Assembly (NCBI GenBank): GCA_043816305.1
Contig: JBDRHZ010000021.1
Location: forward strand, 1-61,355
Source of the DNA: JAHIVN01 sp018816645
GTDB lineage: Bacteria; Patescibacteriota; Dojkabacteria; JAHIVN01
Direction: 5' to 3'
Length of the DNA: 61,355 bases
The notes below the pieces were generated by a model. It did not search any database, had not been told where the DNA came from, and was given only the letters and a program-made list of their open reading frames with translations. Both the position numbers and the translations under genes were made by a program. This document shows positions 7,621 to 16,287 of the stretch, piece by piece (the first letter of the stretch is position 1; the number at the start of each line of letters is the position of its first letter).

Positions 7621-8403
7621 ATGACCATTATTCAATCTATAATACTTGGAGTCGTACAAGGAATAACTGAATTTCTGCCTATATCCAGCTCTGGTCACTT
7701 GGTTTTAATTCCAGAACTACTCGGCTGGGAAGTTCAATCGACCGCTTTTGACATTGCAATTCACGCAGCAACACTTTTAGCAATCATTATCTACTTTCGA
7801 AAAAACCTGTTACAGCTAATAACCAGTATCCAACAACCAACATCCAAACGATTGATCGTTAATCTCTTTGTCGTATCTATCCCATCAGGCATCATCGGCT
7901 ACTTTCTCAAAGACTATATTGATGAAAATTTTAAAGACGTCCGAATTGTTCTAATTATGCTTGTCCTAGTGGGCATTGTTATGCTCTTCATAGACAAAGT
8001 AAAAATTAACAATGAATCAACAATTAATAAACTACGAATTAACAACTCTTTTCTCATTGGTCTTTTTCAGTCCCTGGCTTTCGTCCGCGGTACATCGCGC
8101 TCGGGAATAACTATCATCGGGGGTCTGATTACAGGCCTCAAAAGAAGTGAGGCTGCACGTTTTGCATTTCTCGCCGGAATACCGGTAATTGGAGCAGCTG
8201 CACTGATGCAGTTAGGTGAATTTCACAGTATGGGACTTGGTAATCTAACAACTGCAAATCTTGCAATTGGATTCTTCAGTGCTTTTTTAAGCAGCATACT
8301 TGCAATAAGATTCTTGTTAAAGTTCCTAGAAAAGCATGGATTGGTCGTATTTGGAATCTACAGAATAATTCTTGCCTTGGTAATTTGGGTGTTTTTGTTG
8401 TAG
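7621..8403 (+). CDS. uppP: Undecaprenyl-diphosphatase
   Basis: The 260-residue integral membrane protein has both BacA/UppP signatures: QGITEFLPISSSGHLVL at residues about 15-31 and RGTSRSGITI near 160. It recycles undecaprenyl diphosphate to the monophosphate carrier used for peptidoglycan and wall polymers. Two cytoplasmic loops (about 70-80 and 125-140, the latter KINNESTINKLRINN) consist of low-complexity repeats. The start ATG follows a GTGAG that could serve as a weak ribosome binding site. Confidence 0.93.
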   Translation: MTIIQSIILGVVQGITEFLPISSSGHLVLIPELLGWEVQSTAFDIAIHAATLLAIIIYFRKNLLQLITSIQQPTSKRLIVNLFVVSIPSGIIGYFLKDYIDENFKDVRIVLIMLVLVGIVMLFIDKVKINNESTINKLRINNSFLIGLFQSLAFVRGTSRSGITIIGGLITGLKRSEAARFAFLAGIPVIGAAALMQLGEFHSMGLGNLTTANLAIGFFSAFLSSILAIRFLLKFLEKHGLVVFGIYRIILALVIWVFLL

Positions 8404-8454
8404 GCAGATAGAATCGAATATCAGCCGGATTCGTTTATTCATTTTATTACATAT

Positions 8455-9003
8455 ATGAAAACTTACAGCTACAAATCATTTCAAGACTTTATCGACAACC
8501 TTGACCTTTCACTCATCTATCAAGACAGTTTGATCATCAGCGACATCGATGGGGTATTTTTCAAAAACATCATTGACCCTAGATGGATACTTGGCGTGCT
8601 CAGCAAAGAAAGCCTCCTGTCGCTTGAAGCTCTAATGAGACAAAAGCCTGCTATGTGGCTGTTTACAAATAGGCTTTCCTTCTTCAAATACTTTCCGTTC
8701 GTCCGCCAGTTTCGAAGGTCAGTGCAGAATCTGACAGACAGCGTTCTGAAAGTTTTCACAAACAGCAATGATTTCCTCAAGCATAAGCCGATTAATTATG
8801 CGTTGATTCTAAATGCGAAAAAGCCCGGTTCAAAAAGCCAGCAGGTGGTAGAGAAGGGGATAGATAACTTTAAGAAAGTAATCTATATAGGTGCAAAAGA
8901 TCTTCCGTTTTATTTTACAGACGAAAGACTTCTGAAGAAACTTGAGCAGAAGGAGAATTTGGACAATCTGACGTTTATAAAGATTTCGCCGTTTAAGAGC
9001 TAA
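8455..9003 (+). CDS. HAD-like hydrolase, small
   Basis: A 182-residue protein with IISDIDGVFF near residue 27 (HAD motif I, two Asp), WLFTNR near 68 (motif II, Thr) and NAKKPGSKSQQ near 123 (Lys-containing motif III). VIYIGAKDLPF near 143 stands where motif IV acidic residues are expected. The order fits a cap-less or small-cap HAD phosphatase. The substrate is unknown. It lies 51 bases after uppP in the same direction and may be co-transcribed. Confidence 0.5.
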   Translation: MKTYSYKSFQDFIDNLDLSLIYQDSLIISDIDGVFFKNIIDPRWILGVLSKESLLSLEALMRQKPAMWLFTNRLSFFKYFPFVRQFRRSVQNLTDSVLKVFTNSNDFLKHKPINYALILNAKKPGSKSQQVVEKGIDNFKKVIYIGAKDLPFYFTDERLLKKLEQKENLDNLTFIKISPFKS

Positions 9004-9056
9004 TGTACCAAATACACAATTATTTAACAAAGAATTAACTTTCGATAAACTACTGA

Positions 9057-9605
9057 TTGTCAAAAAGCACTGATCAACACAATCCAGTCTACATCATCCT
9101 CGACAACATCCGCTCGGCTCTCAATGTCGGAGCTGTCTTCCGGACCTGTGACGCTGCTAATGTTGAGAAGCTCCTGCTCTGCGGCATTACTGCTTACCCT
9201 CCGCACAACAGAATACCCAAGACTGCGCTGGGAGCAGTAGACTACGTACCGTGGGAGCATTTTGACACAACCCAGGAGGCGATAGCAACCCTTAGACAAC
9301 TGTCGACCGATAGTGAAACAATTTCTAAACAATCGTATAATAATCCTACTGTCGGACAGTCGTCCAACAATCATGTAACTATCGTGACTGCTGAGTCTAC
9401 TCCCAGCGCAGTCTCGCTCTGGGACTACAACTTCACAGCACCAACCGCCCTCATCTTCGGCAACGAAATCAACGGTGTATCAAAAGAAGTTCTGGAAGCA
9501 TCAGATGCCATAGTAAAAGTCCCTATGTTTGGACAGAAGGAATCCCTGAATGTAGCTACTACTGTTGGGATCGTAATATATGAAGTACTGAGACAGACAA
9601 GATAG
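9057..9605 (+). CDS. TrmH/SpoU-family RNA 2'-O-methyltransferase
   Basis: The 182-residue protein has the three knot motifs of the SPOUT class: IRSALNVGAVFRTCDA (about residue 18), ALIFGNEINGVS (about 130) and VPMFGQKESLNVATTVGI (about 153). It should methylate a ribose in tRNA or rRNA. The start is TTG at 9057; no ATG exists ahead of motif 1. A segment of about 25 residues (81-105, rich in Ser, Asn, Gln and Thr) interrupts the fold between motifs 1 and 2 and is unlike relatives. Confidence 0.85.
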   Translation: MSKSTDQHNPVYIILDNIRSALNVGAVFRTCDAANVEKLLLCGITAYPPHNRIPKTALGAVDYVPWEHFDTTQEAIATLRQLSTDSETISKQSYNNPTVGQSSNNHVTIVTAESTPSAVSLWDYNFTAPTALIFGNEINGVSKEVLEASDAIVKVPMFGQKESLNVATTVGIVIYEVLRQTR

Positions 9606-9845
9606 TTATGTTCCTATCAACCCGCTAAGCTCAATTGGAAGCGTTGGGCGTTTTTCAGCTGGTATTGCCCAAAATGCGCTTTCCAACACTGGCATTCCTT
9701 CATCCAAGGTTAAAACTAAATTCCCTCTTTTCAGACACATCCGACTTAGAGTCTCAGTATCAAATATTGTAGAAACAACAACGAACAGAACGTGCCCTGC
9801 TGTGTCAAGAAGGGAATTTACAAATTTATTATATTCGTATATCAT
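9606..9845 (-). CDS. Small hypothetical protein
   Basis: A 79-residue frame converges on the end of the TrmH-family gene with no gap and is divergent from the membrane hydrolase gene. The sequence is compositionally normal (for example TETLSRMCLKRGNLVLTLDEG) and no competing frame is better, which argues for a real gene. I recognise no domain. The C-terminal half resembles part of a larger fold, so a fragment is possible. Confidence 0.4.
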   Translation of the reverse strand: MIYEYNKFVNSLLDTAGHVLFVVVSTIFDTETLSRMCLKRGNLVLTLDEGMPVLESAFWAIPAEKRPTLPIELSGLIGT

Positions 9846-9892
9846 TTCACTCTAAATTTACTGGTTACTACATATTAGTTATAAGATTTTAA

Positions 9893-10501
9893 ATGTTTCT
9901 AGCTCACCCGGCATCGGGACTTACAACTGCATACTTTTCAAGAAAACTCTGGGATAGGAAAGAGTACAGTCCGAAACAGAGGAGTTTATTGTATTCAAGT
10001 TCTATCGTTTCAGCTTTTCTGCCGGATTTAGATATCGCGTACGCAGCTCTTCATGGACTAGAAAACCACCGCAATTACATAACCCATACACCTGTACTTT
10101 ACTTATCCATTGCAATTACCCTTTTTTTATCAGCATTATTCTTTAAGCCAAAATTCAAGCATCTTGTCACAAGTTTCGCTATTCTATTCTTAATCTCGAC
10201 CATGACTCACATCATCACAGATGCACTCGGCGGAACAATGAGGCTTTTTTACCCGCTCTCGAATGAAAGTTTCCCGCTTTTTTCGGTTAATCCCATTGTA
10301 AATGTTCATGATAAAATCATTAACTACTTACTTACACCCGTTTTTGGACTTCTAGAACTGCTATGGCTGGTAAGTTCTTTTTATATTCTCCTGTTCAGGT
10401 TAAACCGTCATCAGATTCAATTTAAACTGCTTTTACTTACTCAGGTCGTAAGCTGTATAATCGTATGTGTAAGCATTTCAATAATTATCGCCATAGTATG
10501 A
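9893..10501 (+). CDS. YdjM-like membrane-bound metal-dependent hydrolase
   Basis: The 202-residue protein has four or five membrane segments and the conserved pattern of the YdjM/DUF457 family: AHPASG at the start, FLPDLDI near residue 43, NHRNYITHTP near 58 and THIITDALGG near 104. The His and Asp residues are probable metal ligands. In E. coli ydjM is a LexA-regulated gene; no operator is obvious here. Its TGA overlaps the ATG of the GH18 gene by four bases, so the two are translationally coupled. Confidence 0.7.
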   Translation: MFLAHPASGLTTAYFSRKLWDRKEYSPKQRSLLYSSSIVSAFLPDLDIAYAALHGLENHRNYITHTPVLYLSIAITLFLSALFFKPKFKHLVTSFAILFLISTMTHIITDALGGTMRLFYPLSNESFPLFSVNPIVNVHDKIINYLLTPVFGLLELLWLVSSFYILLFRLNRHQIQFKLLLLTQVVSCIIVCVSISIIIAIV

Positions 10502-11667
10502 AAAGACAAAAACCTAAATGGCATTTACTTCTTTCTGTTATCATGATTCTATTTGCCGCATTTACTTTCACTCTTTTTAAGTTCCTGGATTCAAAGCGAA
10601 GCGTACAAACAGAAAGTAAAAGTATAGATTATGATATAGAAGAAGTTTACAAGGCATTCATAGAAGAAGAGGAATATTTACCGGAAGATCTCCGTGAAAT
10701 AGAGAAAGTTGAGACAGAGGTTAGCGCTTGGATAGCTTACTGGGACTTTTACAACGCTCTAGACACGTACAAGCTGAACAAAAGTAATATCAAATCATTG
10801 AGTCCGACATGGTATTTTCTACAGGCAGATGGATCCCTAGGCCTCAAAAACACGGCAAGAAATTCTGAGTTGATAAATCTCTCCAAAGAGAATGACACAG
10901 GCTTGGTTCCCAGCATTTCAAACTCAAATGCTGAAGAATTATCAAAGATTCTAAATAGTAGTACTCTTCTTGATTCTCACATTTCAAACATAGCCAGTGA
11001 AATCGAAACATACAAGTATACCGGCATAGATATTGATTACGAAAGTATAAAAGCATCAGACCGAGAAAAATTCTCAAATTTTATCAAACTGCTCTCAGAG
11101 AAACTTCACAAAAACGGGAAAATTCTTACAATTGCAGTTTTATGGAAAAATGATCTCGAAGGGCTGATCGAATCAGTATCACAGTCGAGAGGTGCACAGG
11201 ACTGGCCCGAGATCAGCAGATATGTCGACGAATTCAGAATTATGGCATATGACTATACAGGTTCAGCAGATCTGCCCGGCTCCATAGCTCCCAGAGACTG
11301 GATCAGATCCATTCTTGATTATGCCCAGGATAATGTGACAAGTCATGATAAAATAGTCTTAGGTCTTCCGCTTTATGCATACAAATGGGTAGAAGATACA
11401 AAGGGTGCAGATGCACTGGTTTGGACAGATGTAAATTATTTAATTGTTGAGAATAAAAATCAGATAATCTGGAATAAGCTGGATGAAGAGACTTTGGAAA
11501 AAATGCTGAAATATAAATCAGGCGGACAAACGTGGGTTATCTGGTATCAGGACAGGGAAGTAACAGAAAAGAGAATAGAGTTAGCAAAAACTTACGGTGT
11601 TAATAAGTTTATCTTTTGGCGTCTGGGCGGGGAAGACCCGGAAATCTTTGATCTTTTGAATGATTGA
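10498..11667 (+). CDS. Membrane-anchored glycoside hydrolase family 18-like protein
   Basis: I start at the ATG overlapping the previous stop (ATGA), giving 389 residues. An earlier in-frame ATG at 10465 would extend back into the upstream gene. A short N-terminal membrane anchor (LLLSVIMILFAAFTFTLF) precedes a GH18 barrel. YTGIDIDYES carries the D.D.E catalytic pattern, FRIMAYDYTG is the conserved MAYD strand, and VLGLPLYAY and FIFWRLGG complete the barrel. Such proteins cleave or bind N-acetylglucosamine polymers at the cell surface. It ends in TGA, showing that TGA is a stop in this genome. Confidence 0.8.
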   Translation: MKRQKPKWHLLLSVIMILFAAFTFTLFKFLDSKRSVQTESKSIDYDIEEVYKAFIEEEEYLPEDLREIEKVETEVSAWIAYWDFYNALDTYKLNKSNIKSLSPTWYFLQADGSLGLKNTARNSELINLSKENDTGLVPSISNSNAEELSKILNSSTLLDSHISNIASEIETYKYTGIDIDYESIKASDREKFSNFIKLLSEKLHKNGKILTIAVLWKNDLEGLIESVSQSRGAQDWPEISRYVDEFRIMAYDYTGSADLPGSIAPRDWIRSILDYAQDNVTSHDKIVLGLPLYAYKWVEDTKGADALVWTDVNYLIVENKNQIIWNKLDEETLEKMLKYKSGGQTWVIWYQDREVTEKRIELAKTYGVNKFIFWRLGGEDPEIFDLLND

Positions 11668-11771
11668 AGTGATTAAGAGGATTGAGGAATAGTGAATATT
11701 GTTAAATTGCTCAATTGCTATATTGTTACATCTTTTGATTCTACATTCTTAATTTTTAACTGCTGATAAGC

Positions 11772-12329
11772 ATGAATCCCAGAATAATTTCCGGTTCCGC
11801 AAAGGGGCAAAGACTAGTTGTGCCAGTAAGAGGAACTCGTCCCATGACAGACCGTGTGAAATCAGCGCTTTTCTCCATCATTCAAACATTAGTTCAAGAT
11901 AGTGAAGTCTTAGATCTATTCGCAGGTACAGGAGCTTTGGGTATAGAGTGCCTAAGCAGAGGAGCCAAATCAGTAGTCTTTGTAGATAAATCAAAAGAAG
12001 CTATCAGATCCATAAACGACAACCTGAGAAAAACCGGTCTTGACTCTCTCGGAAAGGTTGCCAAAGCATCTGTTTCCCGCTTTCTTGATGAATATGAAAC
12101 TTTCGATATGCCGCTTTTCAAATATGACATTATCTTTATCACACCGCCTCATGACAAATTCAAAGAGAAAACCATATTGAAAGCAGGAGATTTCTTACAG
12201 AAAGATGGAGTTATAGTCGCAGAACTTCCAGAAACAAGACAGACAGGTGAAACCATCGGAATGCTTGAGAAGGTTGATGAAAGAGTGTACGGCATTACAA
12301 AACTTTGCTTTTTCAAAATCAAGGAGTAA
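11772..12329 (+). CDS. rsmD: 16S rRNA (guanine-N2)-methyltransferase RsmD family
   Basis: A 185-residue Rossmann methyltransferase with RIISGSAKGQRL at the start, RPMTDRVKSALFSII near residue 25 and the SAM motif LDLFAGTGALGIECLSRGA near 45, all RsmD signatures. RsmD methylates G966 of 16S rRNA. The catalytic motif IV, normally (D/N)PP(Y/F), reads FITPPHDK here, a change at both key positions. It stands alone on the plus strand with a hairpin 58 bases after its stop. Confidence 0.85.
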   Translation: MNPRIISGSAKGQRLVVPVRGTRPMTDRVKSALFSIIQTLVQDSEVLDLFAGTGALGIECLSRGAKSVVFVDKSKEAIRSINDNLRKTGLDSLGKVAKASVSRFLDEYETFDMPLFKYDIIFITPPHDKFKEKTILKAGDFLQKDGVIVAELPETRQTGETIGMLEKVDERVYGITKLCFFKIKE

Positions 12330-12386
12330 ATCTATTCTCTAAAAGTCATCTTATAGGGCAAGCTGCATCTTTATGAACCTTAAACC

Positions 12387-12415
12387 CTAGTTGAGAAGTT
12401 AAACTCCTCAACTAG
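12387..12415 (+). terminator. Hairpin after rsmD
   Basis: CTAGTTGAG (12387-12395) pairs with CTCAACTAG (12407-12415) around an 11-base loop. No T tract follows, so a terminator role is tentative; the location between rsmD and the rpmF promoter is suitable. Confidence 0.4.
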
Positions 12416-12486
12416 ATGGGGAAGAGCATATACAACACAGATTCCCCTTGTATATTCAGCATTTTAAATATATAATCCCTTATCCT

Positions 12487-12514
12487 TTTTGAGCTAGAGT
12501 TTTTGGTGTATAAT
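12487..12514 (+). promoter_or_regulatory. Likely promoter of the rpmF-nusB-rnc group
   Basis: A perfect TATAAT at 12509-12514 is preceded, 16 bases upstream, by TTTTGA (12487-12492), a weak -35 match. Transcription would begin near 12521, about 30 bases before the rpmF ATG. Confidence 0.45.
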
Positions 12515-12551
12515 AGTCAAGAAATAGAGATTAGCTTTTAAGAAATTAATC

Positions 12552-12731
12552 ATGGGAGCAGTTCCAAAAAGAAAAATATCAAAAGGAAGAAAAAATCGGA
12601 GAAGAGCACATCATGCCCTGCAAGCATCAAATCTTGTTCCCTGTCCAAGCTGCAAGATTCTCAAAAAGTCTCATGCCGCTTGTCCGAACTGTGGAAAATA
12701 CAAGAACAAAGAGGTTATCAAAACCGATTAG
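12552..12731 (+). CDS. rpmF: 50S ribosomal protein L32
   Basis: A 59-residue basic protein beginning MGAVPKRKISKGRKNRRR, with a zinc-ribbon of four cysteines in PCPSCKILKK and ACPNCGKYKN. This is a typical L32. It precedes nusB and rnc on the same strand. No Shine-Dalgarno sequence is visible (TTAAGAAATTAATC before the ATG), as for many genes here. Confidence 0.93.
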   Translation: MGAVPKRKISKGRKNRRRAHHALQASNLVPCPSCKILKKSHAACPNCGKYKNKEVIKTD

Positions 12732-12776
12732 AAGGTGATATAAAATCTCATTCTATTTTATCGAGCAACTTACTGC

Positions 12777-13229
12777 ATGAAAGAAAAAATCGATCCGCGC
12801 CATATATCTAGAATTCTCGCGCTCCAACATCTTTTCGAAATAAATTTCCGGCAGAATAATCTAAAAGTTGAACAAGACACTACCTTTTCCGAGGAGAATT
12901 TGTGCGATGTAAATGAAATAGAAAAATATGACCGAAAGCTGTATGACCGAATAATTGAATCAGTAAAAAAATCCATCAGCGAAATTGATATTATCATCCA
13001 CAAGTTTGCACCGGAACGTCCTGTCAGTGAGATCTCTCAGGTCGATCTGCAAATACTTAGAATGGCTATCGCCGAGGGATTCATAAACGATTTTACTCCT
13101 CAGAAAGTTGCCATTGATGAAGCGATTGAGCTCGCAAAAGAATTTGGCGGACAGGCCAGCAGCAAATTCATAAATGGCGTACTTGGAACATTACTGCATG
13201 AAACAGAAACAAAAAATGACAAAAAGTGA
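12777..13229 (+). CDS. nusB: Transcription antitermination factor NusB
   Basis: The 150-residue all-helical protein has RHISRILALQHLFEINF at the start and the family's C-terminal signature VDLQILRMAIAE, VAIDEAIELAKEFGG and FINGVLGTLL. NusB with NusE (S10) binds boxA during rRNA transcription. Its TGA stop lies inside the beginning of rnc, so the two are coupled. Confidence 0.9.
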   Translation: MKEKIDPRHISRILALQHLFEINFRQNNLKVEQDTTFSEENLCDVNEIEKYDRKLYDRIIESVKKSISEIDIIIHKFAPERPVSEISQVDLQILRMAIAEGFINDFTPQKVAIDEAIELAKEFGGQASSKFINGVLGTLLHETETKNDKK

Positions 13230-13947
13230 AGCAGAAAAATTAAAAAAGTTCTGCCAAATTACCAAGATAACTGTAAAGAAACTTGAACTTTTAAAAGTAG
13301 CCTTAACCCACAGATCTTATGTGAACGAACACCGAACAGGCAGGCCTGAACACAACGAGAAATTGGAGTTCCTCGGTGATGCTGTGCTGGAACTGCTTGT
13401 TTCCAGGCATCTTTTTGATAATTATCCAGATAAGGCTGAAGGAGAACTTACAAGCTTCAGAGCCGCCACCGTCAGAACTGAAAGTCTCTTTGAAGAAGCA
13501 CAGCGGCTGAATTATGGCAGATTTATCTTCATGAGCAAAGGAGAGGAAAACACAGGAGGAAGGGAAAGACCATACATTCTCGCAAACACCTTCGAGGCTG
13601 TAATTGGAGCAGTATACCTGGATCTGGGACTTGATGTTGTGAAGAAATTCTTAAAAAGAGAGTTATTCTATAAAATTCCGGAAATAGTCGAGAAAAGACT
13701 TGATATTGACGGAAAATCAAAACTGCAGGAGATCTCTCAGGAAGTGGTGAAAGAAACACCTCAGTACGAAGTTCTCGAAGCAGCTGGACCTGATCATGCA
13801 AAAGAATTTACAGCAAGGGTTCTTGTCAAAGGAAAAGATTTCGGCAAAGGAACGGGCAACAGCAAACAGGACGCAGAACAAAAAGCCGCCGAAAATGCTA
13901 TCAAAAACTGGAAGGAGCTTATCGCAGAATATTTTAATATAGACTAA
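13216..13947 (+). CDS. rnc: Ribonuclease III
   Basis: The start at 13216 (MTKSEAEKLKKF) overlaps the nusB stop by 14 bases and gives 243 residues, the usual size. The catalytic domain has EKLEFLGDAVLELLVSRHLF and FEAVIGAVYLDLGL with the metal-binding Glu and Asp. The C-terminal 75 residues form a double-stranded RNA binding domain (SKLQEISQE through KQDAEQKAAENAI). It processes rRNA and other duplex RNA. Confidence 0.95.
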   Translation: MTKSEAEKLKKFCQITKITVKKLELLKVALTHRSYVNEHRTGRPEHNEKLEFLGDAVLELLVSRHLFDNYPDKAEGELTSFRAATVRTESLFEEAQRLNYGRFIFMSKGEENTGGRERPYILANTFEAVIGAVYLDLGLDVVKKFLKRELFYKIPEIVEKRLDIDGKSKLQEISQEVVKETPQYEVLEAAGPDHAKEFTARVLVKGKDFGKGTGNSKQDAEQKAAENAIKNWKELIAEYFNID

Positions 13948-14034
13948 TCGTCAAACATTTGCTAAAATATCAGGTCAAAATAGACTGAATTAAAAATCTG
14001 CAAACATAAAGAATTAATTATTAATGAAAATGCA

Positions 14035-14559
14035 ATGTTAAAAATAAGACTTATGCGCATTGGGAAGAGAAATGACCCACACTACAGAATTGTTGTCATG
14101 CCTGCTCGGTCCAAGCGCGATGGAAAAGCAGTCGAACATATAGGGCACTTTAACCCTCGAAGTAAAAAGATTGGTCTCGACTTGGAAAGGGCTAAGTACT
14201 GGCTTTCGGTTGGAGCTCAACCTACCGATACCATTAGGAGTATCCTGATAAAACACAAGCTATTAGAGAAGAAACCCCGAGTAGAAAGGCCAGCTCTCAA
14301 ACCCAAGAAGGAAAGAAAAGAAAGGGGGGAGAAACAGGCGTCTGCTGCAGCACCAAAAGCTCCGGAGAAAGAGCAGCCTAAAGAGAAAAAAACCGATGTA
14401 AAGCCTGAAGAAAAAAAGGAAAAAACCAAAGAACAAGCCGAAAAGAAAGAGAAGAAAAAAGATGATGAGAATCAAGAAACTAAAAAAGAAAGGAAAGGAG
14501 AGATGAAGAAGGCTGAAAAAAAGACACAGAAGGATCAAAAAACAAAAGACAATAAATAA
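14035..14559 (+). CDS. rpsP: 30S ribosomal protein S16 with long charged C-terminal tail
   Basis: Residues 1-75 are a standard S16 (MLKIRLMRIGKRNDPHYRIVV then HIGHFNPRSKKIGLD and YWLSVGAQPTDTI). The remaining ~95 residues are almost only Lys, Glu, Ala, Gln, Pro and Asp and are predicted disordered, doubling the usual 80-90 residue length. The tail keeps the frame through to a stop 27 bases before the next gene. It is followed by a KH-domain gene, the common rpsP-khpA order. Confidence 0.93.
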   Translation: MLKIRLMRIGKRNDPHYRIVVMPARSKRDGKAVEHIGHFNPRSKKIGLDLERAKYWLSVGAQPTDTIRSILIKHKLLEKKPRVERPALKPKKERKERGEKQASAAAPKAPEKEQPKEKKTDVKPEEKKEKTKEQAEKKEKKKDDENQETKKERKGEMKKAEKKTQKDQKTKDNK

Positions 14560-14586
14560 AATGATGTAGTTTTTAAACTAAATCCC

Positions 14587-14814
14587 ATGGAAGACCTTTT
14601 AAAGTACATTTTGGAACAAATCGCGTCCAGCCCGGAAAAAATAAAAGTCGAGAGATCAGATGAGGAAGCCGCAACGGTCTTCACTATCAATGCAAAAGAT
14701 GAAGACAAGGGAAAAATAATCGGAAAAGGCGGGAAGAACATCAAGGCTATCAGAGACATCGTCTCGATCATCGCAAGAAAGGAAAACAAACGAGTTTTTC
14801 TAAAAGTGGAGTAA
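14587..14814 (+). CDS. khpA: KH-domain RNA-binding protein, KhpA/YlqC type
   Basis: The 75-residue protein is a single KH domain with the loop GKIIGKGGKNIKAIRDI near residue 43. KhpA proteins bind RNA and are usually encoded directly after rpsP, as here. The rimM, trmD and rplS genes that often follow are absent; instead the minus-strand pilus operon ends here, five bases away. Confidence 0.9.
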   Translation: MEDLLKYILEQIASSPEKIKVERSDEEAATVFTINAKDEDKGKIIGKGGKNIKAIRDIVSIIARKENKRVFLKVE

Positions 14815-14819
14815 AAACC

Positions 14820-15656
14820 TTAGGAGTACCTATCCCTTATGTACTGAAGGATTTCATAATTGGGTTCCGAGTCCAGCGGCACAAGATTTCTGACAATATA
14901 ATCACTAAATCCTTTGCTGAACTGATACTTCTCAAAGGTAACTTTCATAATCCAAGAATAATAGGGGAGGTTGGTATCTATAGTCACTTTTTCACCCCGA
15001 GCACTTTGGCGTGAAGCCTGGTACTCTCTAGCCTCACCACCCTGCATCGACAAGGAGCTGACAATGATAAAATCGTCTTTTTTGTACAAGGCATTCAGGA
15101 AAGCTCCGATATTATCGAAAGTTGCCATGTATTGCGAGGTAGCAGGTATATTTATGATAGCTGCTGTTTCCTTCTCTAGAGCCTGTTCTATTTCCTCCTG
15201 CAGCTTTTCTATCTGCTCACCGGATTCATATTTCGACTCTTCGAGCTTATTTGCCTCAGCAAGATCTGAGATTTCACCAACAAACTTCGCAACCTGCGTT
15301 TTCTCAGAGGGAACTATCTTGTCTATCACTGACAAGTCGCTTATCATCTGAGACTCCAGTGTCTTCAGTTCCGCAAGACTTGCTATCTGATTATCAAGAT
15401 CTGCAATTTCCACTTTCTTCTGTTCAATATCTTTTGCACTGTTTTGGATTCCCTTAATAGCGGGAACGGTTCCAGCAAGAAGGATAGTAAAAAAGATTCC
15501 GATACTTAATAATGGAAGACTGTAGTAAAACACTCCTGCAATCAAACTCTGCCCGCTTTTCTTCACAGTTGAAGTCAGAGTACTTCTTTCTTTCTCTCCT
15601 TCCTTTACTTGTTCATATATACTTTTCTTTTCCTTTTTGTCTTTCCCCTCATCCAT
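14820..15656 (-). CDS. pilO: Type IV pilus inner-membrane protein PilO-like
   Basis: A 278-residue protein: charged cytoplasmic N terminus (1-45), one membrane helix (about 46-68, YYSLPLLSIGIFFTILLAG), then a coiled coil (70-150) and a C-terminal ferredoxin-like domain. This layout, and position directly after pilM and pilN, identifies PilO, which with PilN forms the alignment subcomplex of the pilus machine. Sequence identity is weak, so the name rests largely on context and topology. It is the last gene of the pilus locus. Confidence 0.75.
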   Translation of the reverse strand: MDEGKDKKEKKSIYEQVKEGEKERSTLTSTVKKSGQSLIAGVFYYSLPLLSIGIFFTILLAGTVPAIKGIQNSAKDIEQKKVEIADLDNQIASLAELKTLESQMISDLSVIDKIVPSEKTQVAKFVGEISDLAEANKLEESKYESGEQIEKLQEEIEQALEKETAAIINIPATSQYMATFDNIGAFLNALYKKDDFIIVSSLSMQGGEAREYQASRQSARGEKVTIDTNLPYYSWIMKVTFEKYQFSKGFSDYIVRNLVPLDSEPNYEILQYIRDRYS

Positions 15657-15681
15657 AACAAGCTTTAGTTAAATATCTAAA

Positions 15682-16272
15682 TTACTGGTATGCTTCAATT
15701 TCCTCATTTCCCAAAGTTTCAGCATAATAAAATCCTACTTGAAAGTTTACTGTATCCGTCTCTTTGTCATAATAAATTGACTTTATCTGAACTTGATCAA
15801 ATACTTCCTTTCGGTTGAATACAACCATTATTTTGGCTAGATCAAGATAAGAATTTGCCTTACCTTGTACAACAAACACTCCATCTTCTTCTCGTTGATA
15901 TGCATAGATGCCTGCCTTCGCATCTCCAGTTTCCTTTATAGTTTTATCAACTATGTCAAAGAACTCTTGAGGATCAAAGTCTCTTGTCACAACGTCAGTG
16001 AGAGCATCGACTTTCAAAACGAGTTCTGTCTGTTTACGCCGGACACTATCATAAGTAGCTATCTCATTATTCTTGTCAGCTACAATTTGATTATAGCTAC
16101 TGACTTCTCTTTTATAGTAAACACTTATCAACATCGCGATTACCCAAATGAAAGATGCTAGAAGCGGGAGTACAGCTGCATAAAGCGCTGTTTTAGAAAG
16201 ATTATACTTTTCGCTGACTTCTTCCTCGGTTTGTTTCGGAAGAAAGTCGACTGATTGTTTATATATTGCCAT
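15682..16272 (-). CDS. pilN: Type IV pilus assembly protein PilN-like
   Basis: The 196-residue protein has a short cytoplasmic segment (VDFLPKQTEEEVSEK), a membrane helix (about 30-52), a coiled coil and a C-terminal periplasmic domain. In PilN the short cytoplasmic segment docks into PilM. It is 15 bases downstream of pilM and 25 bases upstream of pilO. Assignment relies on order and topology. Confidence 0.75.
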   Translation of the reverse strand: MAIYKQSVDFLPKQTEEEVSEKYNLSKTALYAAVLPLLASFIWVIAMLISVYYKREVSSYNQIVADKNNEIATYDSVRRKQTELVLKVDALTDVVTRDFDPQEFFDIVDKTIKETGDAKAGIYAYQREEDGVFVVQGKANSYLDLAKIMVVFNRKEVFDQVQIKSIYYDKETDTVNFQVGFYYAETLGNEEIEAYQ

Positions 16273-16287
16273 TTTTTAAACACAAAT

